A model generated the notes under the pieces. The model had not been told where the DNA came from. It did no database searches and worked only from the letters and a program-made list of their open reading frames with translations. This document shows, piece after piece, positions 33,642 to 41,911 of a DNA stretch of 64,000 bases. This DNA is from an uncultured Bacteriovoracaceae bacterium (GTDB lineage: Bacteria; Bdellovibrionota; Bacteriovoracia; Bacteriovoracales; Bacteriovoracaceae). Where the stretch lies: positions 17,540 through 81,539 of the forward strand of contig CALHLC010000008.1 of NCBI GenBank assembly GCA_938034385.1. The letters run 5' to 3'. Both the position numbers and the translations under genes were made by a program. Numbering within the stretch: the first letter of the stretch is position 1; each line of letters starts with the position of its first letter.

Positions 33642-34263
33642 GAGTTTTTATCTTTACTTTTTTTATAACCTTATCACCTTTATAAAATAGAAGAGTCTTC
33701 ATTTTTATAGGCACTATTGAAATCTGGACCTTCATTTTATCGAATTGTATTTCTTGATTCTTTAGTATGAGGTAATTTTTAAATTTTGCTGCTTGATTTG
33801 AATAGACTGATTTAATTTTTATAAATCGGTAGATTGGGTTCACATCAGATGTTGTTAATCCATCGATTAGAGCAACATGTAAATCATAAATTGTACTTGT
33901 TTCAAGGTGAGAAATATTTTCAACTTTAGCTTTCATTAAGGGCTTTTCAGTCAACATATTCTTAATAAATTCAAAAGATTTTTTTAGGTTTAATATATCT
34001 CTATTTAGTACATTGACCCAGTCTCTTTCTAATTGAGAGATTTTTAAATGTTTCTCTCTTATATTGTTTAAATAAAAATCAAAAGCATTGAATTCATTAG
34101 TCTGGCAATTTAATGAGTCAGCTTTAAGTTTACCTTTTTGACTTATTTTAATTACTAAACTTTTGATTTGAATATCGATCTTGATCATTTCGCTATCAGA
34201 TCTAGAGATACAATCTGACGAGTAAAGGTTTAGACAAATAAGTAGTGGTATTAGTATTTTCAT
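33622..34263 (-). CDS. Exported hypothetical protein
   Basis: A 213-residue protein with a signal peptide (MKILIPLLICLNLYSSDC). Two cysteines are near the mature N-terminus (one at the signal boundary). The rest is mixed helix and strand without a recognised domain. The frame is open six codons further upstream, but the signal peptide and a -10 box 6 nt before the ATG at 34263 fix this start. There is no Shine-Dalgarno sequence. It overlaps the thiolase gene by 20 nt at the 3' end. Confidence 0.65.
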   Translation of the reverse strand: MKILIPLLICLNLYSSDCISRSDSEMIKIDIQIKSLVIKISQKGKLKADSLNCQTNEFNAFDFYLNNIREKHLKISQLERDWVNVLNRDILNLKKSFEFIKNMLTEKPLMKAKVENISHLETSTIYDLHVALIDGLTTSDVNPIYRFIKIKSVYSNQAAKFKNYLILKNQEIQFDKMKVQISIVPIKMKTLLFYKGDKVIKKVKIKTLRSARL

Positions 34264-34269
34264 GACGCC

Positions 34270-34298
34270 ACTATCCGCCACTTTGAAAAATATTTAAA
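34270..34298 (-). promoter_or_regulatory. Promoter of the gene at 34263, leaderless arrangement
   Basis: On the minus strand, TTTAAA (34298-34293), 17 bp, GATAGT (34275-34270), and 6 nt to the ATG. The predicted transcript begins at the start codon. Confidence 0.5.
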
Positions 34299-34427
34299 TG
34301 ATAAATGTTAATAAATTACTTACATTTGAGTGGGAATTAATCCTTACTACCGATAATTTCGATCTAAGAGCAATGATTCTTAACATATTTAACATTAAAG
34401 TTTTACGCTCAAGCTTCGATAAGAATT

Positions 34428-35849
34428 ATGATGAAATATTTAGGATTAATTTTAATATTGTTTGCATGTACTAAAGTCCCTGTTGGGCCAGTAACAACTG
34501 GACCAAGCCAGGATATCCCGGAAGTAAAGGTGGAAGTGAGGGAACAATGTTCTAATTTTACTCCTACTCCGGTTGATATTCTTATGCTTGTAGACAATTC
34601 AGGGTCAGTTCCTTTTCTAAAAGCAGACCTTGCAAATGCAGTTCGAAAAATTGCTAAAGCAGCAGGACAGTTTTTTAATTACAGGATTTATATTGCTCCT
34701 TTAATAGCTCCTCCAGGAGAAACCATAGAACAAAGAAGGCAATATCAATTAATTCAAAATAGTCCTACTGGAAGTCAGTTGAGTGCTCAAGTAATTACTC
34801 CAGATCAAATAAGTATTGCTAATCTTAGAAATGTTCCTAGAGAACTTGGTTTTAGAAGAGCAAGGGATATGATTAAGGCGAATTCATTTATTGAGAGACC
34901 GTTTTTAGATAATGTCTTTAGAAAGGAAGCTTATCAAATGACAATTCTTATCTCTAATGGAGATGATGATGATTATGACTTCATTGATATGTTTGGAAAT
35001 AAAAAAGATAGAAACTCGTTTGCGACTAGATTATCTGAACTTCAAACACTTAAGGCAAGCTTAAGTCTGAAGCAAATGAGATTCATAACAGTTGTGAATC
35101 ATAATAAATGTGGAACAACAGTGAGAGAACCTGGACTAAGATATAAAGCAATGTCTGCTCATATATACTCAGGACAACAAATAAATGATTCAAATGTTTC
35201 ACTTACACCAGATAGTTATAATTTATGTGGGAGTAATTTAGATAATGTTTTTGATCGACTTGCTGAAACTGTGAAAAACTTTAAAAAAGGTCACACTTAT
35301 AAGTTTTGGCCACTAGGACAAAGCTCAGATTTTGATCCAGAAAAGTTAGTTGTAAGAAAGAAAATTAGCGGAGAGACATTACAAAAAGATAATACATTTA
35401 GTGGATTTACAGTACTTCCAAACTTTACTCCAGGATTAGATATTATCGATAGATCTGTGCATCCAAGTACTCAAGCCGTGCCAGCAGAGAATTACTCAGG
35501 ATTTTTTGTTGAGCTTCATGGTGCTGGAAGAGTTACTTATCCTGACTGCTTAATTGTACGAAAAGAAGATTTTGATAAATTTTTCGGATTTGTTGTTTGG
35601 GGAGAAGGATTTTCAGAACCAGACTTATCAACCTTAAAAGTCTTTATTAATGGTCAAGAAATTGCCAAATCACTTTGGGAATATATGGGACATCAAGAGT
35701 CTGTGAATGTTTTAGTTCAGGGTGCTTCAAACTTATCTGCAGCAACTCCAGGAATCTTTAAAACAGGGTTTACTATTAGACTAAAGCAGGGAGCGGTCCA
35801 TAGTGATGGTGATAAAGTTGAAGTTAGATACAAAGCTAAAACATTATAG
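34428..35849 (+). CDS. Lipoprotein with von Willebrand factor A domain
   Basis: A 473-residue lipoprotein. MMKYLGLILILFAC is a lipoprotein signal with C14 as the lipidated residue. The VWA domain begins near residue 50: VDILMLVDNSGS contains the MIDAS motif D-x-S-x-S (D56 to S60), followed by helices and strands as expected and QMTILISNGDDDD as the next metal-binding strand. The C-terminal 150 residues form a probable beta-rich domain. VWA lipoproteins usually bind proteins through a metal ion; a surface or periplasmic adhesion role is plausible. The start may be either of two adjacent ATGs; no clear ribosome binding site. GATAAG 4 nt upstream may be a -10 box. Confidence 0.8.
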   Translation: MMKYLGLILILFACTKVPVGPVTTGPSQDIPEVKVEVREQCSNFTPTPVDILMLVDNSGSVPFLKADLANAVRKIAKAAGQFFNYRIYIAPLIAPPGETIEQRRQYQLIQNSPTGSQLSAQVITPDQISIANLRNVPRELGFRRARDMIKANSFIERPFLDNVFRKEAYQMTILISNGDDDDYDFIDMFGNKKDRNSFATRLSELQTLKASLSLKQMRFITVVNHNKCGTTVREPGLRYKAMSAHIYSGQQINDSNVSLTPDSYNLCGSNLDNVFDRLAETVKNFKKGHTYKFWPLGQSSDFDPEKLVVRKKISGETLQKDNTFSGFTVLPNFTPGLDIIDRSVHPSTQAVPAENYSGFFVELHGAGRVTYPDCLIVRKEDFDKFFGFVVWGEGFSEPDLSTLKVFINGQEIAKSLWEYMGHQESVNVLVQGASNLSAATPGIFKTGFTIRLKQGAVHSDGDKVEVRYKAKTL

Positions 35850-35950
35850 AGAGAGTCTTTCGCTCAAGTAAGAAAACCAATTTCAAATATTTCAGTATTT
35901 TATGTTATATTATTAGTTGAAGATTAACTTTAAATAGCAGGTTAGTAGAC

Positions 35951-36751
35951 ATGGATGAGAAATGGTATTTTGTTGAAAATGAAGAACGAAAAGGCCCAAT
36001 AAGTAAGAATGACGTTTTTAAACTTCTTCAAGCAGGAAAACTCAATAGTGGAAGTTTTGTTTGGAAGCAAGGTTTAGATAATTGGAAAAGAGTATCTGAC
36101 TTAGAAGACTTTGCTCAAAAAGATGAAGACCTTAGATCTTTACGGGAAGAAAAAACACAACCTTTTTTAAGCATACAGAACCTACCTTTAGACAAAGCAC
36201 TAACTTTTGATTTAGTAGAAAAAGATTCAAAATCAATTTATATAAAAACTGGTTTAGATAGAGGACAGCGAGCTCAAGAGTTCGGACCTTTTGATCTTGA
36301 TATGTTAAAGCAATTATACAAGTCAAAAAGAATTAATGGAAAAACACTAATTTTCTTTCCTGGGTTAGATGTATGGAGAGTCTTGGCTTCATTTGAAGAC
36401 TTTGAGAAAAACTTTAATGAACTGCCACCAGTTATTAGTGACGAAGACAAGAGAGCTTGGGAGCGAAAACCATTTACAGCAAGACTCTTTTTTACAAATG
36501 AAGATAAGTTCTTTGAAGGTATTTGTAAGGATATCTCTCTTGGTGGAATGATGGTTCTTATAAATAGCTTTGTTTGTCAGCTAGGAGATGTCATTTCCTT
36601 AAACGTACACCCTGATCAAGAAGAATATCAATTTGTAACGAAAGCAAAGGTTGTAAGGATTTTAGATAATAATACAGGCTTTTCATTACAATTTGTTGAT
36701 CTCTCTCCTGAAGCAACAAGTGCTATTAAGTCTTTTTTAGCTAATGGCTAA
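35951..36751 (+). CDS. GYF-GYF-PilZ domain protein
   Basis: A 266-residue cytoplasmic protein. Residues 1-55 (WYFVENEERKGPISKNDV, then LDNWKRVSDL) and about 95-155 (GPFDLDMLKQLYKSKRI, then GLDVWRVLASF) are two GYF_2-type domains, which bind short peptides or act as scaffolds. Residues about 172-262 are a PilZ domain: RKPFTAR supplies the arginines and DISLGGMMV the D-x-S-x-x-G motif for cyclic di-GMP binding. The combination suggests that c-di-GMP controls protein-protein contacts. A weak AGG precedes the start. Neighbouring genes are envelope proteins. Confidence 0.88.
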   Translation: MDEKWYFVENEERKGPISKNDVFKLLQAGKLNSGSFVWKQGLDNWKRVSDLEDFAQKDEDLRSLREEKTQPFLSIQNLPLDKALTFDLVEKDSKSIYIKTGLDRGQRAQEFGPFDLDMLKQLYKSKRINGKTLIFFPGLDVWRVLASFEDFEKNFNELPPVISDEDKRAWERKPFTARLFFTNEDKFFEGICKDISLGGMMVLINSFVCQLGDVISLNVHPDQEEYQFVTKAKVVRILDNNTGFSLQFVDLSPEATSAIKSFLANG

Positions 36752-36807
36752 AAATCTAAATTTACACCTTAAAGCTTATCAAGTTAAAATTAGTAAAAGG
36801 ATTTAAA

Positions 36808-37317
36808 GTGAAATATTTATTATTTGTGGTGTTTTTAATTTCGTGTTCTTCTCTTTCTGAAAATCAAGTCTTAGTTGGGAGTGATTCATTCTCAGGAGGA
36901 TCTTATAAAGGTCAACAATGGAGTGAAGACTTAAAGTTTAAAAGAGTGAGTTGGTATTCGAAGGCACACCTTGCTTATGATTCTTATATCAGTAAATTCG
37001 AACCCAATGGTCAATTTAGAAGTTTAATCACTGCAAATGATCAAGCTCAAATCAATAGTTGTGCAGATATATTAGTGACTTTTAATACTAGTAACTTTCA
37101 TAGGGCCTTACGTGATTCTGAGATGAGAGAGTTATTAAAACCTCAAGGGTTTGAAGTAATAAGTGTTCCTGGTTTAGTCAAAAATTTAAAGCTACATCCT
37201 GACTACACAAGATTAAAACTTCATATGTATAGAGCAATGGTCTTTTGTTCCAAAGGTCCTGTTTCAATGATTAATTTAAACTTGGCTAATTATAAGGATA
37301 TCTCTCTTACTTTATGA
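36808..37317 (+). CDS. Putative lipoprotein
   Basis: A 169-residue protein with a lipoprotein signal (KYLLFVVFLISC; lipidated Cys near residue 13). The mature part has no recognised domain; two further cysteines (SCADI and VFCSKG) may form a disulfide. The start is GTG with AAAGG upstream. It overlaps the next gene by 4 nt (ATGA), so the three exported proteins from here to 38346 form one unit. Confidence 0.7.
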   Translation: MKYLLFVVFLISCSSLSENQVLVGSDSFSGGSYKGQQWSEDLKFKRVSWYSKAHLAYDSYISKFEPNGQFRSLITANDQAQINSCADILVTFNTSNFHRALRDSEMRELLKPQGFEVISVPGLVKNLKLHPDYTRLKLHMYRAMVFCSKGPVSMINLNLANYKDISLTL

Positions 37318-37658
37318 AAAGATATTTACTACTACTACTACTGAGTTTTTCTAGTCTTGCTGGTACGACCTATATGAAATCTCAATTTGGCTTAATCTTT
37401 GACTCCTCGTCGATTAATAAAGAAGTCGTTGATATGTCTGTTTGTGGAGAGAAATTTGAGCTACTTGAAAAGGTAGAAATAGGATTCTCAAAATTAAAGC
37501 TTAATGGAAAGGTTGTTTATATAAATGATATGAATTTGAGTGAAATAAAACCGACATGTCTTAATGAAAAGAATAAAGAGTTTTTTAAGAACCTAGATTT
37601 AACACCTCAAGAAATGGAATATTGGGCTCAATTAAATGAAAAAATTATTACTGATTAG
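37314..37658 (+). CDS. Small exported protein
   Basis: A 114-residue protein with a signal peptide (KRYLLLLLLSFSSLAG). The mature region (SVCGEKFELLEKVEIGFSKLKLNGKVVYIND) reads like a small beta-barrel SH3-type fold, with two cysteines. Its start overlaps the upstream stop by 4 nt and its end overlaps the next gene by 23 nt. Function unknown. Confidence 0.65.
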   Translation: MKRYLLLLLLSFSSLAGTTYMKSQFGLIFDSSSINKEVVDMSVCGEKFELLEKVEIGFSKLKLNGKVVYINDMNLSEIKPTCLNEKNKEFFKNLDLTPQEMEYWAQLNEKIITD

Positions 37659-38346
37659 TTTATGCTTTTTACCTTTAAGTATATTAGGGGAAGTAAGTAG
37701 TTTTAATGAGGTCTTGAGAAAAGATGGGCTACTTCCTTTAAGGGAAAAAACTTTAAATAAAAACCTCCAAAGACTTAATGAAAAGAAAAGGTTTTTAGAA
37801 CAAGCCTATCAATATGTTCCTGATGAAAAAGAAATATTAAATGTAATATCTAAACTTTGGTTGGTGAGTAATATAAAAACTTTAAAATGGGACAAGCAAT
37901 TGACTCATTTTATTAATAAGCAGCCTAAGACATCAATCCTTTATCATAGTGATCAGAGACTTTTAAACTTTGTTTTACCTCTAAAAGAGAACTTTTTAAT
38001 AGTATTGAATTCTAAATATATGAAACTTTTAGACCTAAATGAACAAGAAGAAAAAATCATGCTTGATTTATTACTAGATAGATTCAAGCAAGAGTTTGTG
38101 GCTAGAAAAGTGATACATCCTTTTATCGTTGAGAATATGAATAAGAAATCACTAGTTAAGAAAGAATATGTTTTAAAATCAGTTTCTCTATTAAATAAAT
38201 TTATTGAAAATAATAACTTCTCACTCATTGACTCTAAAAAGATTTCGAAATTTTCAGACGAACACAAAGAGAAGGACTACTTTGTTAGATCATTGAAAAC
38301 TCTTCTGTATAAAAAATCTTTAGTCCATAGAACCTTGCAACTTTAA
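37636..38346 (+). CDS. Exported helical hypothetical protein
   Basis: A 236-residue protein with a signal peptide (MKKLLLISLCFLPLSILG). The mature part is Lys/Leu-rich and mostly helical; no domain is recognised. It begins within the preceding gene, so its translation is coupled. It closes a three-gene unit of small exported proteins immediately before the tol genes, from which it is separated by 91 nt. Confidence 0.65.
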   Translation: MKKLLLISLCFLPLSILGEVSSFNEVLRKDGLLPLREKTLNKNLQRLNEKKRFLEQAYQYVPDEKEILNVISKLWLVSNIKTLKWDKQLTHFINKQPKTSILYHSDQRLLNFVLPLKENFLIVLNSKYMKLLDLNEQEEKIMLDLLLDRFKQEFVARKVIHPFIVENMNKKSLVKKEYVLKSVSLLNKFIENNNFSLIDSKKISKFSDEHKEKDYFVRSLKTLLYKKSLVHRTLQL

Positions 38347-38437
38347 ATACATATTTCATATTGCTAGACTAGATCACTCTGTTTTTAGAGTTAATCTTAA
38401 ATGTTAAACTATCCTTTGAAACTTTACAGGAGAAAGT

Positions 38438-39133
38438 GTGGATATATTTAAAATTATTTTAGAATCTAGCATTATAGTTCAGCTAGTCCTTTTGCTGCTT
38501 ATTATTATGTCAGTTGCTTCTTGGGCCGTGGTTTTTCATTATTATAAGTATTATAAAAGTCTTCATGCTTTAAATGAAAAATTTAAAAGCAATTTTTTTA
38601 AAGATGGAGTTGCTACATTAGGCTCCATGTCTGAGTTTAGCTCCAGAATAGATAAGTTTAAAAGCTCTCCTCTTCACTCTCTATGGAAAGTCTTTCATAA
38701 AGAGTTAAATAAAATTAACAAGAAGCTAAAGATTAAGGATGACCAAAGTTTAGCTAGCTACTTGGCCCTTGGTGATTTTAGCAATTTTGAAAGATCCTTG
38801 GATCAAGAAATTTATGATCAAATCCATGATATTGATAAGCATAGAACTCTTCTTGCCAGTATTGCTACAGTTGCTCCTTTTGTAGGGCTTTTTGGAACTG
38901 TATGGGGAATTATAAATTCTTTCACAGGATTGGCCGATGGTGGTGCTGGAACAATTGAAGCTGTTGCTCCAGGAATCTCTGAAGCATTAGTGGCTACGGC
39001 TGTAGGTTTATTTGCTGCTATTCCAGCTTCATGGTTTTTTAATTATTTTTCTAAAAATCTGAAAAAGGTAAAACTTGAATTAGAGTCGTTTTCTAAAGAT
39101 TTATTAAATATCTTAAAATATTATTCAATTTAA
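38438..39133 (+). CDS. tolQ: TolQ/ExbB-type proton channel protein
   Basis: TolQ with TolR forms the inner-membrane proton channel that energises TolA. The 231-residue protein has an N-terminal membrane helix (about residues 10-35) and a conserved pair of helices around HRTLLASIATVAPFVGLFGTVWGIINSF and ISEALVATAVGLFAAIPASWFFNYF. The start is GTG with ACAGGAG upstream. Gene order tolQRAB confirms the Tol assignment over Exb. Confidence 0.93.
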   Translation: MDIFKIILESSIIVQLVLLLLIIMSVASWAVVFHYYKYYKSLHALNEKFKSNFFKDGVATLGSMSEFSSRIDKFKSSPLHSLWKVFHKELNKINKKLKIKDDQSLASYLALGDFSNFERSLDQEIYDQIHDIDKHRTLLASIATVAPFVGLFGTVWGIINSFTGLADGGAGTIEAVAPGISEALVATAVGLFAAIPASWFFNYFSKNLKKVKLELESFSKDLLNILKYYSI

Positions 39134-39144
39134 GGAGGTTTGCA

Positions 39145-39555
39145 ATGGGACTTCGAACTTCAAATGATGATGAGATAATGGCTGAAATAAATGTAACACC
39201 CTTAGTGGATGTTATGTTGGTTTTACTTGTAATTTTTATGATTAGTGCACCTTTAATGTACAATGGAATAAGCTTAAAGCTACCAAAGACTCAAAAAGTT
39301 AATAATTTACAATTAAGTAGTGAGAAAATCATTCTATCTATTGATCAAACAGAAGACTTTTATCTAGGTGATCAGAAAGTATTAAAATCTGAGTTAATAG
39401 AAATGCTACAAGAGTTAAAGAAAGTAAAAAACACAGAAGATATTTTTGTAAGAGCAGATGCGAGAGTTAAATATGGAACAGTTGCTCAAACTTTTGCTTA
39501 TTTAAAATCTCAAGGAATTACGTCAGTATCTTTGATTACTGAAATTGAAAAGTAG
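39145..39555 (+). CDS. tolR: TolR/ExbD-type protein
   Basis: The 136-residue partner of TolQ. The single N-terminal membrane helix contains the essential aspartate in INVTPLVDVMLVLLVIFMIS. The periplasmic domain (KVLKSELIEMLQELKKV, then IFVRADARVKYGTVAQTFAYLKSQG) is typical. AAGGAGG lies close to the start, 11 nt after tolQ. Confidence 0.93.
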   Translation: MGLRTSNDDEIMAEINVTPLVDVMLVLLVIFMISAPLMYNGISLKLPKTQKVNNLQLSSEKIILSIDQTEDFYLGDQKVLKSELIEMLQELKKVKNTEDIFVRADARVKYGTVAQTFAYLKSQGITSVSLITEIEK

Positions 39556-39562
39556 GGAATAA

Positions 39563-40477
39563 TTGAAAAGAGGAATTATATTCTCGTTATTATTTCACTT
39601 TATTATGATAGGACTGTTTTTTTTCTTAGAAGCAGGGCCTTTTTCTGATAAGTCAAAATCGAAGTTGCCCCCTAAGTTTAAAGTGATTAGAGACTCTGTT
39701 AAGGTTGATTTGGTAGGACTTCCTGATTTAACAAAGAAAGAACTTGAGAGTTTACCTCGATTTACAAAACCAACTCCGAAGAAGTCTATTAAACCTACTT
39801 CTAAAAAGAAAACTAAAACTAAAGTGACTTTAGATGAGCCTGAGTCAGATGTTGTAAAACTTCAAAAAAAGAAAAAAGCTGAAGCTAAGAAGAAAGCTGA
39901 AGCTAAGAAAAAAGCTAAAGCTAAGAAAAAAGCTGAAGCTAAGAAAAAAGTTGAAGAAGAGAAGAAAGCAGAAGAACAGAGGAAAGCAGAGGAAGAGAAG
40001 AAAGCTGAAGAAGAGAAGAAAGCAGAAGAAGAGAGGAAAGTAGAAGAAGAAAGAAAAGCAGAGGAAGAAAGAAAAGCAGAGGAAGATCGAAAGAGATTGG
40101 AAACCGTCAATGATTTAGAAGAACTCGTAAAAGCAGGGAATAAAGTTTCCAAAGGAAGTTCAATAGATTCAGAAAATGAATCTCAAAACGATATACATCT
40201 TGAATCTGAAAAATATGGACTAAGTGTTAATCAAATAGTTAAGGCCAATTGGAAACTACCTACGAGCTTAAAAGATAAGGACTTACAGTGTTCAATTCGA
40301 TTATTTATTGACCAGAATGGTAAGCTTATTAAACAAGAAATCTTAAATGGCTCAGGAGATGATGAATACGACAAGATTGTTCAGGAGACGGTCGAAATGT
40401 CAGGTCCTTATCCAGAACCGGAAAAGAGTGTGAGAGATTATGTTTTAAATGGTAATCTTGTATTAGTATTTCCTTAA
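39563..40477 (+). CDS. tolA: TolA-like protein
   Basis: TolA spans the periplasm and links the TolQR motor to the outer membrane. The 304-residue protein has one N-terminal membrane helix (GIIFSLLFHFIMIGLFFFLE), a long Lys/Ala/Glu repeat helix (about residues 105-180) and a C-terminal TonB-like domain (IVKANWKLPTSLKDKDLQCSI, then NGSGDDEYDKIVQETV). The start is TTG with an AGGGAA nearby. It is shorter than E. coli TolA (421 residues) because the helical arm is shorter. Confidence 0.88.
   Translation: MKRGIIFSLLFHFIMIGLFFFLEAGPFSDKSKSKLPPKFKVIRDSVKVDLVGLPDLTKKELESLPRFTKPTPKKSIKPTSKKKTKTKVTLDEPESDVVKLQKKKKAEAKKKAEAKKKAKAKKKAEAKKKVEEEKKAEEQRKAEEEKKAEEEKKAEEERKVEEERKAEEERKAEEDRKRLETVNDLEELVKAGNKVSKGSSIDSENESQNDIHLESEKYGLSVNQIVKANWKLPTSLKDKDLQCSIRLFIDQNGKLIKQEILNGSGDDEYDKIVQETVEMSGPYPEPEKSVRDYVLNGNLVLVFP
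39870..40090 (+). repeat. Degenerate KAE-codon tandem repeat in tolA
   Basis: Repeating units of 15-24 bp encode KKKAEA and then EERKAEEE. They make the long charged helix of TolA. Repeat number is likely to vary between strains. Confidence 0.7.
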
Positions 40478-40489
40478 AAAAGAGTTGAT

Positions 40490-41767
40490 ATGAAGATATT
40501 AAAATTAGTTATTCTTTTAGTTTTAAGTTCAAAAGCATGGTCTCAGTCATATACTACTATAAATGTAGGCCAGGCAGGTTTAGCTTTAGAGAAGATGATT
40601 ATCCTTTCTTATAATTGCAATGCTGCACTAGATAATAAGATGGTTGGAACAATTAGATCAGATTTTGTTTTTTATGAAGATAAAATTAGAGTTGATCTAC
40701 GTTCAACAAATACCAGTTTTTCTAATAACCTTAAGCGATTATACAGTGATGGGTATTCAAGGTTAACAGAGGTTAATTGTGCAAATAATAAGATTGATAT
40801 CTATAATACGAGATCAAACTCTCTTATTAAGTCATTACCTTTACTTAATCATGAAAATACTAGAACGAGAGCTCATTTAAACGCTGACAATATTTACCAA
40901 ACGCTTTATGGAAAAAAATCCTTATTTACTTCTAAATTAACTTTTTCTGCCAGTGGGAATACAAGTTTAAGAAAAACGAAAAAAGAACTTTTTATCTGTG
41001 ACTTTGATGGAGGGAATTTAAAGCAACTTACAAATCATGGTGGAATAGTTTTGTCTCCAGCTTTTTCTCCAGATAATAGAAGAATCATTTATAGTTTAAT
41101 ACCACCACGTTCACGAGATATAGTTTTATATGAGCATAACTTGGATACCGGGCTTACTCGTGTGATCCTTGATAAGAAAGGACTTATCATCGGAGCTGTT
41201 TATACTGCCGATGGTGCAGGAATTTATCTGACTATTAGTAATAGAAGTAATGCTGATATTTATTATATGAATGTTTCAACAAAAGCCTTAAGAAGAGTGA
41301 CTAATCATAGATCTGAAGATGTTGATCCAGCAATTAATAAGGCCGGAAACTTAATGAGTTTTCTTTCAGGAAGAGCGGGAAGAGCGATGATTTATTCAAT
41401 GGATCCTATTACAGGAGAGCCTGCTTCAAGGCCAAAGCGAATAAGTTATGTTGGTAAAGTAAATGCAACACCTAGGTTTTCTCCAGATGGGAGCGAAATA
41501 GTGTTCTCATCTTGGAAAGATAATACATTTGATATTTTTAGGTTTTATGCCAATGGACAGTCTTTAGTTAGACTCACATCGAACTTTGGTTCAAATGAGA
41601 ATCCGACCTTCTCACCTGAGGGCCAATTTATTGCCTTTTCATCAAAAAGAGTGATCAGTCGACGACAGCTTGATCAAAATTTATACATTATGACTCGAGA
41701 TGGTAAGAATATAAGACCAATTACGAAAAACATTGGACAGTGCTCTTCTCCACGCTTCTCTAACTAG
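40490..41767 (+). CDS. tolB: Tol-Pal system beta-propeller protein TolB
   Basis: TolB is a periplasmic protein that connects the Tol motor to Pal. The 425-residue protein has a signal peptide (KILKLVILLVLSSKAWS), an N-terminal alpha/beta domain and a six-bladed propeller with the repeating FSPDNRRIIYS, FSPDGSEIVFSS and FSPEGQFIAFSS strands. It starts 12 nt after tolA. The usual next gene, pal, is missing; a regulator with its own promoter follows instead. Confidence 0.93.
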   Translation: MKILKLVILLVLSSKAWSQSYTTINVGQAGLALEKMIILSYNCNAALDNKMVGTIRSDFVFYEDKIRVDLRSTNTSFSNNLKRLYSDGYSRLTEVNCANNKIDIYNTRSNSLIKSLPLLNHENTRTRAHLNADNIYQTLYGKKSLFTSKLTFSASGNTSLRKTKKELFICDFDGGNLKQLTNHGGIVLSPAFSPDNRRIIYSLIPPRSRDIVLYEHNLDTGLTRVILDKKGLIIGAVYTADGAGIYLTISNRSNADIYYMNVSTKALRRVTNHRSEDVDPAINKAGNLMSFLSGRAGRAMIYSMDPITGEPASRPKRISYVGKVNATPRFSPDGSEIVFSSWKDNTFDIFRFYANGQSLVRLTSNFGSNENPTFSPEGQFIAFSSKRVISRRQLDQNLYIMTRDGKNIRPITKNIGQCSSPRFSN

Positions 41768-41819
41768 TTGAAATTATAAAGAAAAAGTGTAAAAAATACA
41801 GTACTTGATAAAATTTATC

Positions 41820-41847
41820 TTGTAAAATTTTTACGCACTGCTATACT
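41820..41847 (+). promoter_or_regulatory. Promoter of the AAA+ regulator gene
   Basis: TTGTAA (41820-41825), a 16-bp spacer and TATACT (41842-41847) make a sigma-70-type promoter. Transcription should start near 41854, leaving a leader of about 58 nt with TAGGAG before the ATG at 41912. Confidence 0.6.
41822..41834. promoter_or_regulatory. Palindrome overlapping the -35 region of the regulator gene
   Basis: GTAAAA-T-TTTTAC is a perfect 13-bp dyad that overlaps the -35 hexamer and spacer. Binding there would block RNA polymerase, so autorepression by the encoded regulator is a reasonable guess. Confidence 0.45.
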
Positions 41848-41911
41848 GATATTGATTACGCATTGCACATAAATAAATGCTTTTTAATATTTAACCGTAT
41901 AGGAGTTCAAC

